5,243 bases of DNA from assembly GCA_022701845.1 (NCBI GenBank), contig JAKONS010000484.1, forward strand, positions 1-5,243, written 5' to 3'. The stretch comes from Burkholderiaceae bacterium. Lineage in GTDB: Bacteria; Pseudomonadota; Gammaproteobacteria; Burkholderiales; Burkholderiaceae. The position numbers and the translations under genes were made by a program. Within the stretch, counting starts at the first letter, position 1; every line of letters begins with the position of its first letter. The notes beneath the pieces are model-generated. The model was not told the DNA's origin. It worked only from the letters and a program-made list of their open reading frames with translations, and made no database searches. This document shows positions 1-5,243 of the stretch, in pieces.

Positions 1-1
1 C

Positions 2-883
2 GAAACCAGGCAGATTCGACTCGGCACCGGCACGCTGAATATGCCGAATCACCATCCGGCCGCCATCGCCAGCGAAATCGCGATGCTCGACCATATGCTG
101 GGCGGCAGATTCATATTGGGCATCAGCCCGGGCGCCCTGCCGTCGGATGCGGAGATATTCGGCAATATGGACCAGGCACGGCCGGCGATGTTTCTCGAAG
201 CCATCAACCAGGTGATCCAGCTCTGGACCACGCCGCCGCCCTACAACATCAAGGGCCAGTTCTGGAACCTGACGACCGAACGCACCCATATTCCCGAAAC
301 CGGCATGGGCGTGATTCCGCTGCCGCTGCAGCGCCCGCACCCGCCGATCGTGGTGACGGCGGTCGCGCCGTTCTCGCAAGGCATTACCGAGGCGGCCGCG
401 CGGGGCTGGGAGCCGATATCGGCCAACTTCCTCATGCCCAAATGGGTGAAAACCCACTGGACCAAATATGTGGAGGGCTGCGAGCGCGCCCAACGACAGC
501 CCGAGCTGGAGAACTGGCGGGTGGCGCGGTCGGTATTCGTGGCGAAAGACGACGCCACCGCTGAGCGATATGCGCTCGGCGAGGACGGCCCTTACTACCA
601 CTATTACCGATCGCTTTTCTCCAAACTGAAGCGGCGCGGTGCGCTGGGGGTATTCAAGACCGAACAATCGCAGCCCGACGACAGCGTGACGCTCGAAGGT
701 GTGATGCGGCAACTGGTGATTCACGGCTCGGTGGACAAGGTGACCGCGGAACTGCAGGCGCTGCGCGACGATATCGGGCATTTCGGCACCATGCTGTATG
801 CCGGCGTGGATTGGAAGGACCCGGATCTGGCGCGCGATTCGATGCGCCTGATGGCGGAAAAAGTGGCACCGGCGCTGCGTTGA
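2..883 (+). CDS. LLM-class flavin-dependent monooxygenase, N-terminus cut by window edge
   Basis: This is the C-terminal ~293 residues of a bacterial luciferase-like monooxygenase, a TIM-barrel enzyme that uses reduced flavin and O2 to oxygenate a small organic substrate in the cytoplasm. The frame is open from base 2 without a start, and the ATG at 41 lies inside a conserved stretch (IRLGTGTLNMPNHHP), so it is not the true start. Family hallmarks are the LGTG strand, HHPAAIASEIAMLDHMLGGRF (nt 53-115, where GGRF is typical), and SPGALPSDAEIFG at about residues 42-54 of the fragment. The C-terminus (GSVDKVTAEL, then DSMRLMAEKVAPAL) is the usual ending of this family. Relatives are about 350-390 residues, so roughly 60-90 are missing. 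The PGALPSDA segment reminds me of limonene-monooxygenase-like members, but the substrate cannot be assigned. The flavin reductase directly downstream points to a two-component system. Confidence 0.93.
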   Translation, partial: ETRQIRLGTGTLNMPNHHPAAIASEIAMLDHMLGGRFILGISPGALPSDAEIFGNMDQARPAMFLEAINQVIQLWTTPPPYNIKGQFWNLTTERTHIPETGMGVIPLPLQRPHPPIVVTAVAPFSQGITEAAARGWEPISANFLMPKWVKTHWTKYVEGCERAQRQPELENWRVARSVFVAKDDATAERYALGEDGPYYHYYRSLFSKLKRRGALGVFKTEQSQPDDSVTLEGVMRQLVIHGSVDKVTAELQALRDDIGHFGTMLYAGVDWKDPDLARDSMRLMAEKVAPALR

Positions 884-894
884 GTCTGGCCGAC

Positions 895-1452
895 ATGGAA
901 CTCCGGAATATCGCGCTCGACGGCAGCCACGATGCCCGCCAGATTCGCAACGCCCTCGGCAAGTTTCCCACCGGCGTTACCGTCATCACCACCCAGGCGC
1001 CCGACGGCCAACGCGAGGGGCTGACCGCGAATTCGTTTTCCGCGCTGTCGCTCGACCCGCCGCTGGTGCTGTGGAGCATCAACCGCCACTCGGCGTCGCT
1101 GTCGAGCTTCATCGCCTCGGGACATTTCGCTATCAATATCCTGGCGGCGGGGCAGGCGGATATATCGCACCGTTTCGCCACGCCCAGCCCGGATAAATAT
1201 GCCGGGCTGACGGTGCAGCAAGGCGTGGGCGGTTCTCCCTTGCTGGACGGCGTGTGTGCGCGTTTCGAATGCAGTACCGAACAGACGGTGGAGGGCGGCG
1301 ACCATATTCTGTTCATCGGCCGGGTACACAAAATATCCTACGGCGACGGCGCCCCGCTGATATTCAGCGGCGGCAAATACTGCACCGCGGTGCCGATGCC
1401 CACCGGCAGCGCTGCCGAGGATTTCGAGAAAATCTGGGGCGGACTCGGTTGA
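895..1452 (+). CDS. Flavin reductase family protein (FMN-binding split barrel)
   Basis: A 185-residue protein of the flavin reductase-like family, which reduces FMN or FAD with NAD(P)H and passes it to a partner oxygenase. Visible motifs are RNALGKFPTGVTVITT (residues 18-33), GLTANSFSALSLDPPLVLWS (42-61), FAINILAAGQ (78-87) followed by HRFA, GDHILFIGRV in the C-terminal half, and PLIFSGGKYC near the end. Length and motif order match the full family domain. The gene begins 11 bp after the monooxygenase stop, so the two are probably translated together as the oxygenase and reductase of one system, comparable in arrangement to RutA/RutF or EmoA/EmoB. Start choice is uncertain: ATG 895 is listed, but an in-frame TTG at 880 overlaps the upstream TGA and would add five residues. 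Neither has a clear Shine-Dalgarno. An in-frame ATG at 811 would overlap the monooxygenase by 73 bp and is unlikely. Confidence 0.92.
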   Translation: MELRNIALDGSHDARQIRNALGKFPTGVTVITTQAPDGQREGLTANSFSALSLDPPLVLWSINRHSASLSSFIASGHFAINILAAGQADISHRFATPSPDKYAGLTVQQGVGGSPLLDGVCARFECSTEQTVEGGDHILFIGRVHKISYGDGAPLIFSGGKYCTAVPMPTGSAAEDFEKIWGGLG

Positions 1453-1458
1453 TAACCG
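1446..1458. other. Small perfect dyad over the flavin reductase stop codon
   Basis: CGGTT-GAT-AACCG is a perfect 5+5 inverted repeat with a 3-nt centre; its GA forms the last two bases of the reductase TGA. Four T residues follow (1459-1462). A second, overlapping dyad, GATAA-CCGTT-TTATC, spans 1451-1465. It could be a weak hairpin that lowers read-through into the ligase gene, an operator-like site, or chance. The stem is too short for a convincing intrinsic terminator. Confidence 0.25.
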
Positions 1459-1486
1459 TTTTATCGCCTGCAGAAGAAAATAAGTC

Positions 1487-1490
1487 GGAG
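1487..1490 (+). promoter_or_regulatory. Ribosome binding site for the acyl-CoA synthetase
   Basis: GGAG sits 3 nt before ATG 1494, 6 nt before ATG 1497 and 12 nt before ATG 1503. It decides the start of the ligase among three closely spaced in-frame ATGs (protein start MMTM). Spacing favours 1494 or 1497, with 1497 closest to ideal. It also argues against the long in-frame extension reaching back to 1254, which overlaps the reductase gene. Confidence 0.7.
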
Positions 1491-1493
1491 AAC

Positions 1494-3104
1494 ATGATGA
1501 CGATGCCGGAAAGCCGCACGATACCCGCCCTGCTGAAAGAGCAGGCGCAGCGGTTCGCGCACCAGGAAGCGGTCGTGGCGGGCGACACCCGCCTCAGCTA
1601 TTCACAATTGCGGGCCGAAGTGACGACCTGCGCCCGGGGCCTGGCCGCCGCCGGTGTGAGCGCGCGGGACCATGTGGCGATACTCATGGGCAATCGCGTC
1701 GAATGGCTGGTGGCCTTCCTGGCGATCGAACAATTGGGCGCGGTGACGGTGTGCCTGAATACCTGGGCCACGCCGCGAGAACTCGAACACATGCTCTCGC
1801 ATGCCGAGGTCAAGTATCTGGTGTCGCTGGAGCGTTTTCGCAAAAGCGATTATCGAAGCATTATCGCCGCCTGCGTAGACCGTCTTCCGCAACTGCGCAA
1901 GACCATCTGGGTCGGCGCCTCCGGCCTGCCGGCCAGCAGTTGCGACGAGACCTGGGAATCGATGCTGCGCGGCGCGGATGCGGTCGACGAGAAAACCGTG
2001 GCGGCGGCGGGTGACGCGGTGCATCCCGACGATGTGGCGATGCTGCTCTACACCTCCGGATCGACCGCCGCACCCAAGGGTATTCTGCTGAACCATGCCG
2101 GCTGGATCGGCAACAGCTTTCAGATAGGCGAACGCCAGCACATTACCTCGCACGACCGGTTATGGCTGGCGGTGTCGCTGTTCTGGAGCTTCGGCAGCGT
2201 GAATGCCTTTCCGAATCTGTTCACCCACGGCGGTTGTGTGGTGCTGCAGGAAGCATTCGATGCGGAAGAAGCGCTGGACATCATCGAGCGCGAGAAATGC
2301 ACGGTGATGTATGCCACGCCGAATATCGTGCAGGCGCTGTCGGATACCCAGCGCAGCAGCCCCCGCCGCCTCGACAGCCTGCGCACCGGCGCGATGATCG
2401 GCACGCCGGAACAACTGATGTCGGCGGTGCACCTGGGCGCGCGCGAGATATGCAATGTCTACGGGCTGTCGGAGACCTTCGGCAACTGCGCCGTCACCGA
2501 CGGGCACCTGCCGCTCGACATCCGGCTGCATTCGGTCGGCAGACCGCTGCCCGGCGTGACGCTGGCGATCGTGTCCGCGGAAACCGGCGAAGCCCTGCCG
2601 ATCGGCCAGGTGGGCGAGATCCGGGTCAAGGGCCCGCTCTTCAACGCGTACTTCAAGGAGCCGTCGAAGACCGACGCCGCCTACGACGCGGCGGGCTATT
2701 TCTGCACCGGCGACCTCGGCTCGCTGGATGCCGACGGCTATCTGCATTACCGCGGCCGGTTGAAGGAAATGGTGAAGTCGGGCGGCATCAACGTGGCGCC
2801 GATCGAGGTGGAGGAGACCCTGATGCGCCATCCGGCGATACAGAACGCGTTCGTGGTCGGCTTGCCCGACCCGGTGCTGGACGAAATGCTGGGTGCGGTG
2901 GTCATCCTGCGGCCGGGTGCCCGCTGCGACCAGGAAGAGCTGGTGCGCTTCTGCCGTGCGGAAATGGCCGCCTATAAGGTGCCCGCACGGTTCACCTTCA
3001 TCCAGGAAGACCGGCTTCCGTTGACCACCACCGGCAAGGTGCAGAAAAACCAGATGCAGAACCTGTTCGCCGCGCCTTCCGTGCCGGCGCAGGGCACTGC
3101 CTGA
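1494..3104 (+). CDS. AMP-forming acyl-CoA synthetase (class I adenylate-forming enzyme)
   Basis: A complete 536-residue ligase that activates a carboxylic acid with ATP to an acyl-adenylate and transfers it to CoA. Core motifs are all present: the phosphate-binding loop YTSGSTAAPKG (residues 186-196), YGLSETFG (323-330), YFCTGDLG (402-409) with ribose-binding Asp407, the hinge region YRGRLKEMVKSGG (419-431) with Arg422, NVAPIEVEE just after it, and the C-terminal TTGKVQK with the catalytic lysine at about 515. It is therefore predicted to be active. Length is normal for medium-chain, aromatic or alicyclic acyl-CoA ligases, which cannot be told apart by eye. The start follows the GGAG at 1487-1490; ATG 1497 is equally possible. 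The cyclase-family gene follows after 14 bp. Context suggests it activates the acid substrate, or an acid intermediate, of the pathway served by the flavin monooxygenase. Confidence 0.95.
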   Translation: MMTMPESRTIPALLKEQAQRFAHQEAVVAGDTRLSYSQLRAEVTTCARGLAAAGVSARDHVAILMGNRVEWLVAFLAIEQLGAVTVCLNTWATPRELEHMLSHAEVKYLVSLERFRKSDYRSIIAACVDRLPQLRKTIWVGASGLPASSCDETWESMLRGADAVDEKTVAAAGDAVHPDDVAMLLYTSGSTAAPKGILLNHAGWIGNSFQIGERQHITSHDRLWLAVSLFWSFGSVNAFPNLFTHGGCVVLQEAFDAEEALDIIEREKCTVMYATPNIVQALSDTQRSSPRRLDSLRTGAMIGTPEQLMSAVHLGAREICNVYGLSETFGNCAVTDGHLPLDIRLHSVGRPLPGVTLAIVSAETGEALPIGQVGEIRVKGPLFNAYFKEPSKTDAAYDAAGYFCTGDLGSLDADGYLHYRGRLKEMVKSGGINVAPIEVEETLMRHPAIQNAFVVGLPDPVLDEMLGAVVILRPGARCDQEELVRFCRAEMAAYKVPARFTFIQEDRLPLTTTGKVQKNQMQNLFAAPSVPAQGTA

Positions 3105-3105
3105 A

Positions 3106-3110
3106 TGGAG
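3106..3110 (+). promoter_or_regulatory. Ribosome binding site for the cyclase-family gene
   Basis: TGGAG begins two bases after the ligase TGA and ends 8 nt before ATG 3119, a good Shine-Dalgarno distance. Together with the GGAG before the ligase, it is one of only two clear ribosome binding sites in the window. The ATG at 3105 is out of frame with the gene and is not the start. Confidence 0.7.
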
Positions 3111-3118
3111 ACGTTTCG

Positions 3119-4015
3119 ATGGAATCGCAGGACAAGCTGAACAAGCCGAACGACTGGTCGCGCTGGGGCGCCGACGACGAAGCCGGCGCCCTGAACCTGA
3201 TCGGCGCCGACCAGGTGAAGCGAGCGGCCGCGCTGGTGCAGTCGGGCGAGGTCGTGCGGCTGGCGCAGCCGCTGTCGCAGAAAACCCCGTTTCCGGCGCA
3301 CCGCTGCCCGATGCAGCATTTCATGAACCGCGACGGCGGCGACTACGCGGCGGGTGCCGGCCGCCCCGGCGGTTTTCAGTTCGCCGAAGACACGGTGGTG
3401 ATGCCGCTGCATATCGGCACCCATATCGATGCGCTGTGCCATGCCTGGTACGACGACAAGATGTACAACGGTTATCTCGGCAACACCCTGCGCAGCACCA
3501 CCCGCGCCACCCGGCTGGGTATCGAGAAAATGCCGCCGGCCTTCACCCGCGGCGTGCTGATCGACGTGGTGAAACTGCGCGGCCGGCCGCTGCATACCGG
3601 CGAGCCGATCACCCGGCAGGACATCGAGGCCTGCCTGGAAGCATCCGGACTGACGCTGGAAACCGGGGACGCGGTGCTGCTGCATACCGGCTGGCTGGCG
3701 GCCAACCTCGGCCAGAAGAACATCTCCTTCGACACCGAGCCGGGCATCGACCTGGAAGCCGCGCGTTACCTCGCCTCCTGCGACGTGTCGCTGGTGGGCG
3801 CCGACAACTTCGCGGTGGAAGCCCTGCCGTTCGCCGAGGGCACGGTGTTCCCGGTGCACCAGTGCCTGATCCGCGACTTCGGCATTCCGCTGATCGAAGG
3901 CCTGATGCTGTCGCCGCTGGTGGGGCGCGGCCGCGATGCCTTCCTGTTCGTGGCGGCCGCGCTGCCGATCGTGGGCGCGACCGGCAGTCCGCTGTCGCCG
4001 CTGGCCATCCTGTGA
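3119..4015 (+). CDS. Cyclase family protein (kynurenine formamidase-like metal hydrolase)
   Basis: A complete 298-residue member of the cyclase family (Pfam PF04199), which includes metal-dependent hydrolases such as bacterial kynurenine formamidase and isatin hydrolase. The signature HIGTHIDALCH is at residues 98-108, giving metal ligands His98, His102 and Asp104, plus His108. The conserved late histidine and glutamate also appear, as PVHQ (His247) and PLIEGL (Glu260). The N-terminal WSRWGADDEAGALNLI (13-28) is typical of the longer (~300-residue) branch; KynB is nearer 210 residues, so KynB itself is unlikely. No signal peptide is seen, so it should be cytoplasmic. The likely reaction is hydrolysis of a cyclic amide, lactone or amide/ester; the substrate is unknown. 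The start is supported by TGGAG 8 nt upstream. The gene sits between a CoA ligase and a CoA-transferase, suggesting it acts on an intermediate of the same catabolic route. Confidence 0.93.
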   Translation: MESQDKLNKPNDWSRWGADDEAGALNLIGADQVKRAAALVQSGEVVRLAQPLSQKTPFPAHRCPMQHFMNRDGGDYAAGAGRPGGFQFAEDTVVMPLHIGTHIDALCHAWYDDKMYNGYLGNTLRSTTRATRLGIEKMPPAFTRGVLIDVVKLRGRPLHTGEPITRQDIEACLEASGLTLETGDAVLLHTGWLAANLGQKNISFDTEPGIDLEAARYLASCDVSLVGADNFAVEALPFAEGTVFPVHQCLIRDFGIPLIEGLMLSPLVGRGRDAFLFVAAALPIVGATGSPLSPLAIL

Positions 4016-4020
4016 GCGCC

Positions 4021-5243
4021 ATGGACACCACCACCACCACTGCCACCGCTGCCGCTCCCGGTGCCCTCGCGGGCATCCGGGTGCTGGATCTCGCCACCAT
4101 GATCGTCGGCCCGGTGGCCACGCAGATGCTGGGCGACATGGGCGCCGACGTCATCAAGCTGGAGCCGCTGGAGGGCGACATGACGCGCCGCATCGGCCCG
4201 CGCCATTCGACCGACATGGGGGCCTTCTTCCTGGGCAGCAACCGCAACAAGCGCAGCATCGCGCTCGACCTGAAGAACCCGCAGGCGCAGGAGGTGTTCG
4301 AGTCGCTGGTGCGGCAGTCCGACGTGGTGCTGCACTCGATCCGCACCGATGCGGCGACCCGGCTCGGCCTGGACTGGGCGCGGCTGAAGGCGCTCAACCC
4401 GGCGCTGGTGCTGTGCCATGTCACCGGCTTCGCCGACGACGGCCTGTATGGCGGCAAGCCGGCCTACGACGACGTGGCGCAAGCGACCTCGGGCCTGGCG
4501 ATATTGCAGGCGGCGGTGGCCGGCGAGCCGCGCTACGTGCCGTCGATCCTGGGCGACAAGATCACCGGCGTGCATGCCGCGTTCGCGGTGGTGGCGGCGC
4601 TGTGCCACCGCAACCGCACCGGCGAGGGGCAGGAGGTCAGCGTGCCGATGTTCGAGTCGATGGTGGCCTTCAACCTGATCGAGCATCTGTGGGGCGAAAC
4701 CTTCGTGCCGCCGCTGGCGGGCATGGGCTATCCGCCGGTGAGCGCGGCCTCGCGCCGGCCGTTTCGCACGGCAGACGGCGCCTACATGTGCGTGCTGCCG
4801 TATACCGACCAGCACTGGAACCGCCTGTGCGCGGCCATCGGCGACCCGGAGCTCACCGCGAATCCGCGTTTCTCCACGCATGCGGCGCGCCAGGCCGACC
4901 AGCCGGGTTTCTGGCAGGAGGTCGGGGTGCAGGTGGCCCGGAAGACCCGTGCCGAATGGGTCGAGCTGCTGACCCGCGCCGACGTGCCTTTCGGCAATGT
5001 GAACACCCTGCCCGAACTGCTCGACGAACCGCATCTCGACAGCGTCGATTTCTGGGAGGTGCGGGAGCACCCTACCGAAGGCCGGCTGCGGGTGTCGAAG
5101 AACCCGATCGACATGCCGGCCTCGCCGACCAGCGTGCGGCGCTTGCCGCCGCGCCTGGGCGAGCACGGGCAGGAAATCCTGCAGGAACTCGGCTTCGACG
5201 CCGCCCGGATCGATGCCCTGATCGACGCCGGTGCGGTCGGGCG
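4021..5243 (+). CDS. CaiB/BaiF class III CoA-transferase, C-terminus cut by window edge
   Basis: At least 407 residues of a family III CoA-transferase, which moves CoA between carboxylic acids through enzyme-bound anhydride and thioester intermediates. Hallmarks are LAGIRVLDLATMIVGPVATQ (residues 16-35), LGDMGADVIKLEP (37-49), GSNRNKRSIALDLK (72-85) and SILGDKITGVHAAFA, where Asp179 matches the catalytic aspartate of formyl-CoA transferase (Asp169 there). The frame is open to the last base, and the ending IDALIDAGAVG resembles the usual family terminus, so probably only a few residues are missing. The N-terminus carries a Thr/Ala-rich low-complexity lead (DTTTTTATAAAPG) before the domain. ATG 4021 is 5 bp after the cyclase stop; an in-frame GTG at 4012 overlaps that TGA as GTGA and is a plausible alternative. 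No clear Shine-Dalgarno precedes either, so translational coupling is likely. It may load the pathway acid with CoA or recycle CoA from a product. Confidence 0.93.
   Translation, partial: MDTTTTTATAAAPGALAGIRVLDLATMIVGPVATQMLGDMGADVIKLEPLEGDMTRRIGPRHSTDMGAFFLGSNRNKRSIALDLKNPQAQEVFESLVRQSDVVLHSIRTDAATRLGLDWARLKALNPALVLCHVTGFADDGLYGGKPAYDDVAQATSGLAILQAAVAGEPRYVPSILGDKITGVHAAFAVVAALCHRNRTGEGQEVSVPMFESMVAFNLIEHLWGETFVPPLAGMGYPPVSAASRRPFRTADGAYMCVLPYTDQHWNRLCAAIGDPELTANPRFSTHAARQADQPGFWQEVGVQVARKTRAEWVELLTRADVPFGNVNTLPELLDEPHLDSVDFWEVREHPTEGRLRVSKNPIDMPASPTSVRRLPPRLGEHGQEILQELGFDAARIDALIDAGAVG
4024..4058 (+). repeat. Low-complexity ACC/GCC-rich triplet tract in the CoA-transferase N-terminus
   Basis: Tandem ACC codons followed by alternating Gly/Ala/Thr-type GCC, ACC and GCT triplets encode the TTTTTATAAAPG lead ahead of the conserved domain. 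The tract keeps the frame and is probably an unstructured, tolerated extension. Triplet-tract slippage could vary its length between strains without frameshift. Confidence 0.5.

Noticed and set aside
654..1331. Overlapping minus-strand frames opposite the oxygenase end and flavin reductase
   Set aside because: Ser/Arg/Pro-rich or His/Arg-rich translations without domains; the plus strand carries well-supported genes here.
1446..1462. Intrinsic terminator after the flavin reductase
   Set aside because: The stem is only five base pairs and the T run only four bases, too weak to call; kept only as a low-confidence dyad.
1254..1493. N-terminal extension of the acyl-CoA synthetase frame back into the reductase gene
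   Set aside because: The extra 80 residues are Arg-rich and unlike any ligase N-terminus, and a Shine-Dalgarno sits just before ATG 1494/1497.
2162..2977. 271-codon plus-strand frame inside the acyl-CoA synthetase
   Set aside because: Overlaps the ligase core motifs in another frame; the product is Arg/Gly/Ala-rich and has no family resemblance.
2972..3859. 295-codon minus-strand open frame opposite the cyclase-family gene
   Set aside because: Low-complexity composition, no domain recognised, and it is fully explained as a shadow of the plus-strand gene with its intact metal motif.
3119..4015. Kynurenine formamidase (kynB)
   Set aside because: The motif fits the wider family, but the protein is much longer than KynB and no kynurenine-pathway gene is adjacent.
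3766..5166. 466-codon open frame on the minus strand opposite the CoA-transferase
   Set aside because: Its product is Arg/His/Gly/Ala-rich with no recognisable domain, and it lies antisense to a gene with clear CaiB-family motifs. Long antisense frames are common in high-GC coding DNA.

Overview
The window is a stretch of dense, GC-rich bacterial DNA in which every supported gene lies on the plus strand. High GC, strong G/C preference at third codon positions and the gene content (two-component flavin monooxygenase, acyl-CoA ligase, cyclase-family hydrolase, class III CoA-transferase) suggest a metabolically versatile proteobacterium. Burkholderiales-type Betaproteobacteria are my best guess, but this rests on general resemblance; no taxonomic marker is present.

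Layout: (1) 2-883, C-terminal ~293 residues of a luciferase-like (LLM) flavin-dependent monooxygenase, cut by the left edge. (2) 895-1452, a flavin reductase of the FMN-binding split-barrel family, the expected reduced-flavin supplier. (3) 1453-1493, the only sizeable gap (41 bp), AT-richer than its surroundings, with a small dyad over the reductase stop and a Shine-Dalgarno. (4) 1494-3104, a complete AMP-forming acyl-CoA synthetase. (5) 3119-4015, a cyclase-family (kynurenine-formamidase-like) metal-dependent hydrolase with an intact HxGTHxDxxxH motif. (6) 4021-5243, a CaiB/BaiF class III CoA-transferase, open at the right edge and probably lacking only a few C-terminal residues.

The gaps of 11, 41, 14 and 5 bp and the shared strand indicate one operon. 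A coherent inferred reading is a catabolic module. A carboxylic acid is made into a CoA thioester by the ligase or by CoA transfer, the LLM/reductase pair inserts or adds oxygen (hydroxylation, epoxidation or Baeyer-Villiger), and the cyclase-family enzyme hydrolyses a cyclic or amide/ester intermediate. The order of steps and the substrate cannot be read from the sequence. No RNA genes, mobile elements, CRISPR arrays, integrase sites or convincing intrinsic terminators were seen. The part most worth follow-up is the combination of enzymes, not any single unknown gene.
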